Positions 1-8,611 of a DNA stretch of 64,000 nucleotides are shown here, piece after piece. A program made the position numbers and the translations under genes. How positions within the stretch are numbered: position 1 is the stretch's first letter; every line of letters starts with the position of its first letter. Location of the stretch: positions 2,666,001 to 2,730,000 of the forward strand of contig NZ_JAABLQ010000001.1 in assembly GCF_009915765.1 (NCBI RefSeq), written 5' to 3'. This DNA comes from Pannonibacter sp. XCT-53. GTDB taxonomy: Bacteria > Pseudomonadota > Alphaproteobacteria > Rhizobiales > Stappiaceae. The notes beneath the pieces are model-generated. The model saw nothing but the letters and a program-made list of their open reading frames with translations. It was not told the DNA's origin and made no database searches.

Positions 1-287
<287 letters not shown>

Positions 288-316
288 TCAGTCAGCCGCG
301 CCCGATGTTCGTTGCC

Positions 317-1243
317 TCAGCGGGCAGTCACGGCTGCCGGTGCACCGGCGTCGGCAACCTTGCGCTCGGCGGCCAGGGCCGCCATCAGCTGCTTGTTGGC
401 GTCGTCAAGATCGGTCTTGGCGGCTGCCGCCCAGGTGTCGAACTGCTCCTGGGTCACGACGCGGATCGTGATCGGCATGAAGGCGTGATCCTTGCCGCAG
501 AGCTCCGAGCACTGGCCGTAGAACACGCCCGTCTTCTCCGAGCGGAACCAGGTCTCGTTCAGGCGACCCGGCACGGCGTCGATCTTGACGCCGAAGGCCG
601 GCATGGCGAAGGCGTGGATCACGTCGGCGGCGGTAACCTGGACGCGGACGGTCTTGCCGACCGGAACCACGACGTCATAGTCGGTCGCCAGGAGCCGCGG
701 GACCTCGTCGATCGACACGCCGCGCGCCTGCGCAACGGCCGCACGCTCGTCGTCCTTGACCATCAGGCTGTCGAAGCTGATGCCGGCGAGCGCCTCGTCG
801 GTGTACTCGTAGCCCCAGTACCACTGGTAGCCGGTCGCCTTGATGGTCATGTCGAAGGGCGGGATCTCCAGCTGCTTGTACAGCAGGCGGAAGGACGGAA
901 CCGCGATCACCACCAGGATGAGGATCGGGACCACGGTCCAGACGACCTCGATCAGGGTGTTGTGCGACGTGCGCGACGGGGTCGGGTTGGCGCGCGCATT
1001 GAAGCGGACCATCACGATCACCAGCAGGGCGAGCACGAACAGCGTGATCACCGTGATGATGACGAGCGTCATGTTGTTGAACCAGTGGATGTCGTCCATC
1101 ACGCTGGAGGCCGAGGCCTGGAACCCGAGTTGCCACGGCGACATGGCACCTGCTGCATCTTGAGCCATCACCGATCCGGCCGTTGCGGCCAGACCTGCGG
1201 CGCCCGCGGCGGCCGCCATGAGACGCTTGAAGATTGCCTTCAC
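317..1243 (-). CDS. ctaC: cytochrome c oxidase subunit II
   Basis: Subunit II of aa3 oxidase takes electrons from cytochrome c at its CuA centre on the periplasmic side. The protein has a signal peptide ending near VMAQ, two membrane helices (roughly residues 55-80 and 95-120) and a C-terminal cupredoxin domain. The CuA ligands are visible as an IHAF histidine and the C-S-E-L-C-G-K-D-H-A-F-M block. The frame stays open to a GTG at 1288. The GTG at 1243 is preferred because GGGAG lies 7 nt upstream and the signal peptide then begins MKAIFKRL; the GTG at 1249 is also possible. Two FNR-type boxes lie about 415-450 bp upstream. Confidence 0.95.
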   Translation of the reverse strand: MKAIFKRLMAAAAGAAGLAATAGSVMAQDAAGAMSPWQLGFQASASSVMDDIHWFNNMTLVIITVITLFVLALLVIVMVRFNARANPTPSRTSHNTLIEVVWTVVPILILVVIAVPSFRLLYKQLEIPPFDMTIKATGYQWYWGYEYTDEALAGISFDSLMVKDDERAAVAQARGVSIDEVPRLLATDYDVVVPVGKTVRVQVTAADVIHAFAMPAFGVKIDAVPGRLNETWFRSEKTGVFYGQCSELCGKDHAFMPITIRVVTQEQFDTWAAAAKTDLDDANKQLMAALAAERKVADAGAPAAVTAR

Positions 1244-1656
1244 GTCCACGCTCCCTTCCCTAGTCCGCCGTCGGCGGATCTCGCTCACATCGTCCCTGCG
1301 TCAGCGGCGGTCACGCCCGCTTCGGCAAACCCTGCGGGGCCAGCGCCTGGATCCAGGCGGAAAACCCCGCTCGAAACACCGGTGGAAGACCCACCAGACA
1401 AATCCGAAGGGACACGTTCACCGGCTCCTCTCGCCCGCATCGCCCTTGCGGGGCTTGGCGGGGGAAGCCGGTCTGCGCGTCCTGTTGCGTGCGATATTAC
1501 GCACAAACCCGAATATACCGCGATGTGCCTGCGTTGACAGCGACGTTCTGACGCAGGCCCCTTGCAGCACCCCGAGGCAGCGCACAGAAACCACAAGAAT
1601 CCTTGTCCTGCAACGGGTTTGTCGGCGTCGTTCGGTCGCGCTCCCCGACAGTTTGG

Positions 1657-1670
1657 TTGATCCTCGTCAA
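1657..1670. promoter_or_regulatory. FNR/FixK-type box 1
   Basis: TTGATCCTCGTCAA fits the TTGAT-N4-(A/G)TCAA half-site pattern bound by FnrL, FixK and FnrN proteins. It lies 211 bp before the IalB gene and about 415 bp before ctaC. A second box starts 23 bp further on, about two helical turns away. Confidence 0.6.
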
Positions 1671-1679
1671 TTCTGCCGT

Positions 1680-1693
1680 TTGATCCTGGTCAA
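1680..1693. promoter_or_regulatory. FNR/FixK-type box 2
   Basis: TTGATCCTGGTCAA differs from the neighbouring box at one spacer position and sits in the same orientation. The tandem arrangement makes chance occurrence less likely than for a single site. The target promoter (ctaC leftward or ialB rightward) cannot be decided from sequence alone. Confidence 0.6.
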
Positions 1694-1880
1694 GGTGCCG
1701 ACCGCGGCAACAGGCCATCCGTCCCCTTTTGCGCGGCGGCCTTAATCCTGCCCGGAAAGGCAGGGAAGAAGCTGAAAGCGGACTGGAACGAGGGCGCTGC
1801 CTGCGGCTATCCTTGCAGCCAGATGCATTCCTGATTCGAGCGCGGGCCGAGGCCCAGAACATCCGTCCGGAGGACATTCC

Positions 1881-2411
1881 TTGCCCAGCACTTATGCCCG
1901 CTCCCTTCCCCTGGTGGCCCGGATGCTTGCCGGCCTTGCCATCGGCGTGGCCGGTCTGGCCGGTGCCGTCCCGGCCCTCGCGCAGGGCGAGGTCAAGGCC
2001 GTGCATGGCGACTGGCAGATGCGTTGCGACACGCCTCCGGGTGCTGCCAGCGAACAGTGCGCGCTGATCCAGAACGTCACGGCGGAAGACCGCGAGAACG
2101 TCGGCCTGTCGGTGATCGTGCTGAAGACCGCGGACAAGCAGGCCAAGATCCTGCGCGTGTTGGCCCCGCTCGGCGTGCTGCTGCCATCGGGGCTCGGCCT
2201 TCGCGTCGACGATGCCGACATCGGCCGTGCCGGTTTCGTGCGCTGCCTGCCCAACGGCTGCATTGCCGAGGTGATCTTGCAGGACGACCTGGTCGGCAAG
2301 ATGAAGGGCGGCAAGCAGGCGACCTTCATCATCTTCCAGACGCCGGAAGAAGGGATCGGCATTCCGATTTCCCTGAACGGCTTCTCGGCCGGCTTCGACG
2401 CCCTGCCGTAA
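1881..2411 (+). CDS. invasion-associated locus B (IalB) family protein
   Basis: This is an IalB-family secreted protein, named after the Bartonella invasion locus but common in free-living alphaproteobacteria, where its role is unclear. The 176-residue product has a signal peptide ending near ALAQ, then the family core GDWQMRCDT, QCALIQNV and a C-terminal RCLPNGC element, with four cysteines that could pair in the periplasm. The start is a TTG preceded by GGAGG 9 nt upstream; no better ATG exists before the signal peptide. It stands alone, divergent from ctaC, behind two FNR-type boxes. Confidence 0.85.
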   Translation: MPSTYARSLPLVARMLAGLAIGVAGLAGAVPALAQGEVKAVHGDWQMRCDTPPGAASEQCALIQNVTAEDRENVGLSVIVLKTADKQAKILRVLAPLGVLLPSGLGLRVDDADIGRAGFVRCLPNGCIAEVILQDDLVGKMKGGKQATFIIFQTPEEGIGIPISLNGFSAGFDALP

Positions 2412-2454
2412 GCCTCACAGCAGCAGGACGCAGACACCTGACAAACGCTCTGTC

Positions 2455-2644
2455 GTCATCCCGACCAAGCTGAGCGGTCAGCGAAGCGACGAGCCGGGAT
2501 CCAGAAATCAGTCGCGCGAAGCGCGCCACAGTTGATCCGGTGGAACCCGTATCGGTTCGGTTTGTTTTTGAGCTCGCACAGCTCGCACAGACCTGCTGGA
2601 TCCCGGATCTACGGTTCGCTAACGCTCACCTTGTCCGGAATGAC
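2455..2644. repeat. palindromic intergenic repeat, copy 1
   Basis: The element begins GTCATCCCGACCAAGCTGAG and ends with a sequence whose complement begins GTCATTCCGGACAAGGTGAG, so it has long imperfect terminal inverted repeats. The inner parts of both arms share the CCGGGATCCAG motif. It lies between two convergent genes and codes for nothing. It resembles the mosaic palindromic intergenic elements of rhizobial genomes. A related copy is at 7384-7536. Confidence 0.75.
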
Positions 2645-2690
2645 GACAACGGACTGAAGCCCCCCTCCCGCTCCGGAGGGGTGTTCCGCC

Positions 2691-4493
2691 TCACGGGTCC
2701 TGGTCGGAACCGGGGCCGGCCGGTCCCGCCGGACGACGTGGCGTGACGGCATGGAGCCGGTCGTTGCCGGCGTCCTCGCCCTGCTCCAGCTGCAGGGCCA
2801 TGCGCTCGCCGTCGCGCCGGCGCACATCCTCCTCGATCTGGGCAATGCGATCCGGCGGGATGCCGAGACCGGCAAGGGCCGCGCGGCCGAAGGCGAGGCT
2901 CGATTCGAAGGTCTCGCGAATCTGGTACTCGACGCCGAGCCGGGTCAGGGCGAGCGCGTGGTGACGGTTGGTCGCCCGACAGTAGAGCCGCGCCGCCGGA
3001 TTGAGCCGTCGGAGTGCCAGGATGGCCTGCTGCATCACGGTCTCGCTCTCGACGCAGAGCGCGATCATCGCCGCATCGGCCGCGCCGGCGGCCGAGAGCA
3101 CGTCCTGCCGGGTGGCATCGCCATAGGACACGCGATAGCCGAGCGCGCGGGCATAGGCGAGACGGTCGGGGTCATTGTCGATGGCGGTGACGGCGAGGCC
3201 CTCGGAGGTCAGGATCTGCGCGACCGTGCGTCCGAACCGGCCGAAACCGACAATGAGCACGACCGGCACCGCCGCCCCGAAGCTCTCGACCACCGCATGG
3301 CCCCCGCCCGCCGGCTGCAGCCGCGCGGCGACACGGTCGAGGCCGAGACAGGCCAGCGGGGTGAACAGCATGGACAGGATGACCGTCGCGGTCAGCAGGC
3401 TCGCCAGATCGGGCGCGATCACGCCCTTGAGCACGGCGGCGGAAAACAGCACGAAGGCAAACTCGCCCCCCTGCGGCAGGGTGACGGCAATGCGCAGCGC
3501 GTCGGCATTGGTGGACCCGAACAGGCGCGCCAGCCCCCAGAGCACCGCGCCCTTCACCAGCATCAGGACGGGAACCGCCAGGGCCACCAGATGCCAGGCG
3601 CCGGCGAGATAGCCAAGGTCCAGCGACATGCCCACGGCGACGAAGAAGAGCCCCATCAGCAAGGACCGGAAGGGCTCGATGTCCGCCTCGAGCGTGTGGC
3701 GGAAGCTCGATTCGGCCAGCAGCACGCCGGCCAGAAAGGCCCCCAGCGCCATCGACAGGCCGACCATCTGCATGATGCCGGCACTGCCGAGCGCCACGAG
3801 AAGGGCCGCAGCCAGCATGACCTCCCGGGCCCGGCTGCGGGCCAGAACCAGAAAGACCGGCGACACCAGGTAGCGACCGGCAAGGATCACCGCGACCACG
3901 GCGAGAACCGTCACGCCGACTTCCGCAAGCGCCGATCCGGAGGCCGGTCCGGCCCCCGCCGGCGCCAGAATGGCAACAAGGGCCAAGAGCGGCACGATGG
4001 CGATGTCCTGGAACAGCAGGATGGCAAAGCCGCGCTGGCCATAGGGCGTGGCGAGCTGTCCCCGCTCCTGCAGGATCTGCAGCGCGAAGGCGGTCGATGA
4101 GAGGGCAAGGCCAAGACCGGCGATGAGGGCGGGCGGCCAGCTTGCCCCGGCGCCCCGGAGCAGCAGGGTCAGGAGCGCGCCGGTGACCAGCACCTGGGCA
4201 CCGCCCAGGCCCAGGATGTCACGGCGCATCCGCCACAACCGGCCGGCATCCAGCTCCAGCCCGATCATGAACAGGAGCAGGACCACGCCCAGCTCGGCAA
4301 CCGGCAGGATGGCGTCCGCCGCGCCGAAGGCATTGAGCCCGTAGGGACCGATGGCAAGCCCGGCCGCGAGGTAGCCCACCACCGAACCCAGCCCGAGACG
4401 GCGGGCGAGCGGCACGGCAACCACCGTTGCCGCCAGGAACAGGATGGCTTCGTTGAAGAGGGGCGGCGCAGCTTCAGCGGCCATCGTCGTCAT
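2691..4493 (-). CDS. CPA2-family monovalent cation:proton antiporter (KefB/YbaL-like)
   Basis: This is an inner-membrane antiporter of the CPA2 family, probably exchanging K+ or Na+ for protons. Of its 600 residues, about 390 form some 11-13 hydrophobic helices, starting with PPLFNEAILFLAATVVAVPL. A cytosolic TrkA-N (RCK) domain follows with the nucleotide-binding VLIVGFGRFGRTVAQ motif and an acidic strand end (TAIDNDPDRLAYARALG). The last 40 residues are charged and Pro-rich. No KefF/KefG partner is adjacent, so glutathione gating as in KefB/KefC cannot be assumed. It is monocistronic and convergent with the IalB gene across the intergenic repeat. Confidence 0.9.
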   Translation of the reverse strand: MTTMAAEAAPPLFNEAILFLAATVVAVPLARRLGLGSVVGYLAAGLAIGPYGLNAFGAADAILPVAELGVVLLLFMIGLELDAGRLWRMRRDILGLGGAQVLVTGALLTLLLRGAGASWPPALIAGLGLALSSTAFALQILQERGQLATPYGQRGFAILLFQDIAIVPLLALVAILAPAGAGPASGSALAEVGVTVLAVVAVILAGRYLVSPVFLVLARSRAREVMLAAALLVALGSAGIMQMVGLSMALGAFLAGVLLAESSFRHTLEADIEPFRSLLMGLFFVAVGMSLDLGYLAGAWHLVALAVPVLMLVKGAVLWGLARLFGSTNADALRIAVTLPQGGEFAFVLFSAAVLKGVIAPDLASLLTATVILSMLFTPLACLGLDRVAARLQPAGGGHAVVESFGAAVPVVLIVGFGRFGRTVAQILTSEGLAVTAIDNDPDRLAYARALGYRVSYGDATRQDVLSAAGAADAAMIALCVESETVMQQAILALRRLNPAARLYCRATNRHHALALTRLGVEYQIRETFESSLAFGRAALAGLGIPPDRIAQIEEDVRRRDGERMALQLEQGEDAGNDRLHAVTPRRPAGPAGPGSDQDP

Positions 4494-4608
4494 GCTCCCG
4501 GCTTGGGGTCAGCCCTTGCAGGCAACGGGGCTGGCCGCCACGATCACAGCCGTCAAGCCCCCGGTTGACCTGTCTTGCCGCATCTGCGGCCGGGATCGCA
4601 AGCCTGCG

Positions 4609-4683
4609 GACCGGTTAGGCCCAGACCGGTGAGGCCCAGACCGGTGAGACACGGACCGGGGAAACCCGGATCAGTGAAACCCG
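4609..4683. repeat. 15-bp tandem repeat, five units
   Basis: Five units of 15 bp follow one another with drift; unit 2 is GACCGGTGAGGCCCA. They occupy the gap between the antiporter and the HAD gene. The array has no spacers and is not part of a coding sequence supported by neighbours. Confidence 0.75.
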
Positions 4684-4721
4684 GCCCGGCGGATGCGCAT
4701 GTGGCGCCAAGCGCGCCCGGC

Positions 4722-5360
4722 TCACACCTCGAAATCGAGTGCCCGCAGGGCGCGGCGGAGACCGTCCGGGGTCTCGTAGAGATGAGCGATGAGGCCTGCG
4801 GCCTCGGCGCCTTCGATGTTCTCCGGCCGGTCGTCGATGAAGAAGGTCCGGCGCGGATCGTGGCCGTAGCGGGCGCAGATGCGCAGGAACACGTCGGGAT
4901 CGGGCTTGCGCGCACCGAACTCCGCCGAGACGTGGGACTTCTCGCCGAAGATCTCGACCGCCTCGGGCGCACAGACCGGCAGGGCCGCCTTCAGCAGCAT
5001 GCCGTTGTTGGTCAGGAGCGCGGCGTCGGCCTGTTCGGCGGCCGCACTCGCCAGGGCCAGCGCCGCCGGCCGGGGCCGCATCATCGCGGCGCGGATGGCG
5101 GTCCAGGTGCCGGCGTCGATCGGATGACCGAGCCGCTCGGCAAAACCGGCGAGATAGGCCTCCGGCGTTGCCGGGTCCCCGGCTTCCGCCGCCGTCTCCC
5201 AGCCCGAGTGCCAGATGGCGTGCTCGAACGTGTCGCGGCCCCGGCCCGTCAACCGTTCCAGCGCCGCGATGCGGACCTCGTGGTCGAAGTCGTAGAGCAC
5301 ATCGTCCATGTCGAACAGGACGAAGGAAACGGCGCGGGCGTCCCGGATCAGCGGCATCAT
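4722..5360 (-). CDS. HAD-family hydrolase (HAD-IA type)
   Basis: A haloacid dehalogenase superfamily hydrolase of 212 residues, probably a small-molecule phosphatase; the substrate is unknown. Motif I is FDMDDVLYDF, motif II is TNN near residue 117, motif III is a KPDPDVF lysine and motif IV is DDRPENI, so the catalytic set is complete. Motif I has a second Asp at +2 as in phosphatases. The ATG overlaps the tldD stop by one base (ATGATGA), so the two genes are translationally coupled. Confidence 0.85.
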   Translation of the reverse strand: MMPLIRDARAVSFVLFDMDDVLYDFDHEVRIAALERLTGRGRDTFEHAIWHSGWETAAEAGDPATPEAYLAGFAERLGHPIDAGTWTAIRAAMMRPRPAALALASAAAEQADAALLTNNGMLLKAALPVCAPEAVEIFGEKSHVSAEFGARKPDPDVFLRICARYGHDPRRTFFIDDRPENIEGAEAAGLIAHLYETPDGLRRALRALDFEV

Positions 5361-6793
5361 CAGACCGCCGTGCCGCCGATGGTCATGGCGTTGATGCGCA
5401 TCGACGGCTGGCCGACCCCCACCGGAACGCCCTGGCCCTGCTTGCCGCAGGTGCCGAGGCCGGGGTCGAGCTTCATGTCGTTGCCGATCATGGTGACACG
5501 GGTCAGGGCATCCGGCCCGTTGCCGATCAGCATGGCGCCCTTCACCGGCGCGCCGATCTTGCCGTCCTCGATGCGGTAGGCTTCGGTGCAGGAGAAGACG
5601 AACTTGCCGGAGGTGATGTCCACCTGCCCGCCGCCGAAGGACGCGGCGAAGATGCCGTTCCTGACCGACGCAAGGATCTCCGCCGGGTCCTTGTCGCCGC
5701 CCAGCATCACCGTGTTGGTCATGCGCGGCATGGGGATGTGGGCGTAGGACTGCCGGCGGCCGTTGCCGGTGGGCGCCATGCCCATCAGCCGGGCATTCTG
5801 GCGGTCCTGCATGTAGCCGACGAGGATGCCGTCCTCGATCAGCGTCGTGCGGCTGGACGGGGTGCCCTCATCATCGACGGTGATGGAGCCGCGCCGGTCG
5901 GCAATGGTGCCGTCATCGACGATGGTGACGCCGGGAGCGGCAACGCGCTGGCCCATCAACCCGGCGAAGGCCGAGGTCTTCTTGCGGTTGAAGTCGCCCT
6001 CGAGCCCATGGCCCACCGCTTCATGCAGCAGGATGCCGGGCCAGCCGGGCCCGAGCACCACATCGAAGGTGCCGGCGGGGGCCGGCACGGCCTCGAGGTT
6101 GACGAGCGCCTGCCGCAGCGCCTCGTCCACGCCGGCCTGCCAGGTCTCGGGGGTGATGAAGCGCTCGAACCCCTCGCGGCCACCGCAGCCAAAGGATCCG
6201 GCCTCCATGCGGTCACCGGAGGCGGCAATCACGGAGATCGACAGCCGCACCATCGGCCGGATGTCGCGGACCCGGTGGCCGTCGGCACGCAGGATGTCGA
6301 CGACCTGCCACGAGCCGGCAATCGATGCGGACACCTGCCGCACACGCGGATCACGCGCCCGGGCGTAGGCGTCGATCTCCTGCAGCAGCTTCACCTTGTC
6401 CTCGAAGCTCGGGCTCGCCAGCGGATTGAGATCCGCATAGAGGCGGGTGTTGGTGCGGGCCGGGGCCGCGGCGTAGCTGCCGGCGTGGCCGGACTTCACG
6501 GCGGCCACCGCATCGGCGGCCCGCTTCAGGGCCGCGGCCGAAATCTCGCCGGAATGGGCATAGCCGGCCGCTTCGCCAACCACGGCGCGCAGGCCGAACC
6601 CCTGGGCGGTGTCGTAACTGGCGGACTTCAGCCGGCCGTTGTCGAAGACCAGCCCCTCGGACTGGCGGTACTCGACGAAAAGCTCGCCGTCATCGGCGCC
6701 GGCGAGCGCGTCGGCCGTGAGACGGCGGGCGGTTTCCAGCCCAAGGCCGGAGGCCTCCAGCAGGTCAGGGACGGAGGCGTGGATCTGGCTCAT
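5360..6793 (-). CDS. tldD: metalloprotease TldD
   Basis: TldD is the catalytic half of the TldD/TldE zinc protease, which degrades unfolded peptides and processes some RiPPs and modulators in the cytosol. The 477-residue product carries the family metal motif HEAVGHGLEGD (H-E-x3-H). The ATG at 6793 is chosen because AAAGG lies about 7 nt upstream and the product then begins MSQIHASVPDLLEAS; a longer frame adds 11 unlikely residues. The inactive partner gene tldE lies about 5 kb away at 11825-13168, not in the same operon. Confidence 0.93.
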   Translation of the reverse strand: MSQIHASVPDLLEASGLGLETARRLTADALAGADDGELFVEYRQSEGLVFDNGRLKSASYDTAQGFGLRAVVGEAAGYAHSGEISAAALKRAADAVAAVKSGHAGSYAAAPARTNTRLYADLNPLASPSFEDKVKLLQEIDAYARARDPRVRQVSASIAGSWQVVDILRADGHRVRDIRPMVRLSISVIAASGDRMEAGSFGCGGREGFERFITPETWQAGVDEALRQALVNLEAVPAPAGTFDVVLGPGWPGILLHEAVGHGLEGDFNRKKTSAFAGLMGQRVAAPGVTIVDDGTIADRRGSITVDDEGTPSSRTTLIEDGILVGYMQDRQNARLMGMAPTGNGRRQSYAHIPMPRMTNTVMLGGDKDPAEILASVRNGIFAASFGGGQVDITSGKFVFSCTEAYRIEDGKIGAPVKGAMLIGNGPDALTRVTMIGNDMKLDPGLGTCGKQGQGVPVGVGQPSMRINAMTIGGTAV

Positions 6794-7119
6794 CGGTAAC
6801 CTTTCCGGACGGCGGGACGACGACACGGGCAGCCGGGCCGGCGGACCCTGACCAGCAAGCTGGCCAGCCGCCTGGCCCCCTATCTGGCGGGCGTCGGCAC
6901 CGGCTGTCGTTCATGGCTCCTAACATAGCCCTTTCGGCCGCGATTTCACCCCCGACCGCCACCGGTAATCCCCGGGCTTGTTGCCGCGCCGCCAACGCGG
7001 CTGGCAGGTGGGCTGGCAAGAGGGCTGGCATGACGGCTGGCAACAACGCCAATTGACCCCGGAGGCCACCTCCCGCATAACCGGCAAACCATGAGATTGG
7101 CAGACTGCGAGGGACGCCG
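6794..7119. other. tldD-DUF2093 divergent intergenic region
   Basis: This 326-bp divergent region must hold promoters for tldD and the DUF2093 gene. The only structure seen is a short tandem array at 6999-7046. No gene was recognised. Confidence 0.5.
6999..7046. repeat. 12-bp tandem repeat, four units
   Basis: Four units share GGCTGGCA followed by four variable bases (GGTG, AGAG, TGAC, ACAA). The invariant half and drifting half suggest slippage or a repeated binding motif. Confidence 0.6.
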
Positions 7120-7344
7120 ATGAACCGCTATGAAACGCCGCGCGTGCCGGGCGAGGCCCGCATCCGTTACCTTGACGGCGACTATCAGGTCGAGGCGCCG
7201 GGCACGTTCGTGCGCTGCGTCGTCACGGGCAAGGCCATCCCGCTTGACGAGCTGAAGTACTGGAGCGTCGAGCGGCAGGAAGCCTATGTCGATGCCGAGG
7301 CTGCCTACAGCCGCTTCCTGCAGTTCGAGGGCAAGGCCGGCTGA
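7120..7344 (+). CDS. DUF2093 domain-containing protein
   Basis: A 74-residue protein of the DUF2093 family, found in Hyphomicrobiales and without known function. The core RYLDGDYQVEAPGTFVRC and PLDELKYWSVERQEAY match the family as I recall it over nearly the whole length. The conserved Cys followed by VTGKAIPLDEL could suggest a structural or metal role, but only one cysteine is present. It is monocistronic and precedes the second palindromic repeat. Confidence 0.85.
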   Translation: MNRYETPRVPGEARIRYLDGDYQVEAPGTFVRCVVTGKAIPLDELKYWSVERQEAYVDAEAAYSRFLQFEGKAG

Positions 7345-7383
7345 TCTGCGCCTGCACGCCCCGAATTGCAAAGCCTCTCCAGC

Positions 7384-7536
7384 CTCATCCCGGACCAGCT
7401 GAGCGCCAGCGAAGCGCAAAAAGACAATCAGGGCCGCGACTGCGATCTGTGAGGCATGAGGCGCTCGCCCGCGCTCGCCCGAAACTGCTGGAGTCCGGAT
7501 CTGCGGGTCGCCATCGCTCCCCTTGTCCGGAATGAC
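7384..7536. repeat. palindromic intergenic repeat, copy 2
   Basis: It begins CTCATCCCGGACCAGCTGAG and ends CTTGTCCGGAATGAC, and it aligns with copy 1 at 2455-2644 over both arms; the right arms share GCTGGA, CCGGATCT and CTTGTCCGGAATGAC in the same order. It is shorter in the middle. It again lies between convergent genes. Confidence 0.72.
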
Positions 7537-7588
7537 GCGGACCCGTCCCTGCCGGGATGGTGCGTCAACCAATCAATGCTGATCCGCC

Positions 7589-8611
7589 TCAGGCCCGGAA
7601 CGCCCGCCGGCGCAAGGCGTCCGCCACCAGTTGCTGCAGCCGGTCCTCCGGCTCGACGGCGAGCGTGACCCGAAGCACGTCGCTTTCCTTGGCCAGCCAG
7701 TGGAAGATCTCGCCGTCGCTGGCCTCGATGCGCGCCATGTCCTTGGCGGTGGTGACAAGCTGGAGCCCGGCCGCCTCGGCGCGGGTGATCAGGTCGCGGG
7801 CCTCGTCCTCGCGGAAGGCGTGGTGATCGGCGAAGGACCGGGTCTCGCGCAGATCGGCGCCGAGCCGGCGCAGGGTGTCGAAGAACTTCTCGGGCCGGCC
7901 GATGCCGGCATAGGCGAGCACGGGCAGACCCTCGAAGCGCCGGGTGTCCTCGGGCTCGATCCTTGCCCGCAGCACGGGCAAGGCCCGGCGGGCCGCCCGG
8001 TGGATGACCGGATCGGCGCGATCCCCCTCCCCGACCACGACCAGCGCATCGGCCCGCAGGATCTGGCTGCCGAGCGGCGCCCTGAGCGGTCCGGCCGGCA
8101 GGACGAAGCCGTTGCCCGTTCCGACGGCCGCATCCACCAGCGCGAAGGTCAGATCCTTGTGGAGGGCCGGGTTCTGGAAGCCGTCGTCCATCAGGATCAG
8201 GTCGGCATCGAGGGTTTCCGCAAGGCGGGCGCCCGCGGCCCGGTCGGCCGCAACGATGGTCGGCGCGGCCCGGGCAAGCAGGAAGGCCTCGTCGCCCACC
8301 TGGCCGCTGGTGTGATGGTCCGGATCGACCCTGAGCGGACCGCGCTCCCGCCCGCCGTAGCCGCGCAGCAGGAACACGGGACGATGGCCACCGGCCTGCA
8401 GCAGGGCGGCCAGCCTCAGAGCAAAGGGGGTCTTGCCGGTGCCGCCAACGGTGAAATTGCCGATGCAGACGACGGGCAGCCGGCTCTCATAGACGGGACG
8501 CGCCAGCATGCGGCGGCCGGCGATGGCGCCATAGACGAGGGCCGCCGGTGCCAGAAGGGCGGCCCGGAGGCTGAGCCCCGGCTGCCACCAGAAGGCTGGC
8601 GCGGTCTTCAT
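7589..8611 (-). CDS. lpxK: tetraacyldisaccharide 4'-kinase
   Basis: LpxK phosphorylates the 4' position of the tetraacyldisaccharide to form lipid IVA, at the inner face of the cytoplasmic membrane. The 340-residue protein has an N-terminal hydrophobic segment and the P-loop GNFTVGGTGKTP near residue 55. Further family motifs are LRGYGG, VGDEAFLLA and DDGFQNPALHKDL. Its ATG shares one base with the waaA stop (TGATG). It is the fifth or sixth gene of the leftward cluster running from tldE, directly after KDO transfer in gene order. Confidence 0.95.
   Translation of the reverse strand: MKTAPAFWWQPGLSLRAALLAPAALVYGAIAGRRMLARPVYESRLPVVCIGNFTVGGTGKTPFALRLAALLQAGGHRPVFLLRGYGGRERGPLRVDPDHHTSGQVGDEAFLLARAAPTIVAADRAAGARLAETLDADLILMDDGFQNPALHKDLTFALVDAAVGTGNGFVLPAGPLRAPLGSQILRADALVVVGEGDRADPVIHRAARRALPVLRARIEPEDTRRFEGLPVLAYAGIGRPEKFFDTLRRLGADLRETRSFADHHAFREDEARDLITRAEAAGLQLVTTAKDMARIEASDGEIFHWLAKESDVLRVTLAVEPEDRLQQLVADALRRRAFRA

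Larger units (their letters stand above)
1244..1880. other. ctaC-ialB intergenic region
   Basis: This divergent intergenic region of about 640 bp holds no convincing gene. It contains a small palindrome (GTGCG-atatta-CGCAC, 1489-1504) and two FNR/FixK-like boxes (1657-1670 and 1680-1693). The open frames crossing it are GC-rich shadows without start signals. Confidence 0.6.

Noticed and set aside
1489..1504. Operator at GTGCG-atatta-CGCAC
   Set aside because: The arms are only 5 bp and no regulator with this site was recognised; noted within the intergenic region only.
2751..4100. 449-codon open frame antisense to the cation antiporter
   Set aside because: The antiporter has full-length family motifs; the antisense product is Gln/His/Arg-rich filler typical of high-GC shadows.
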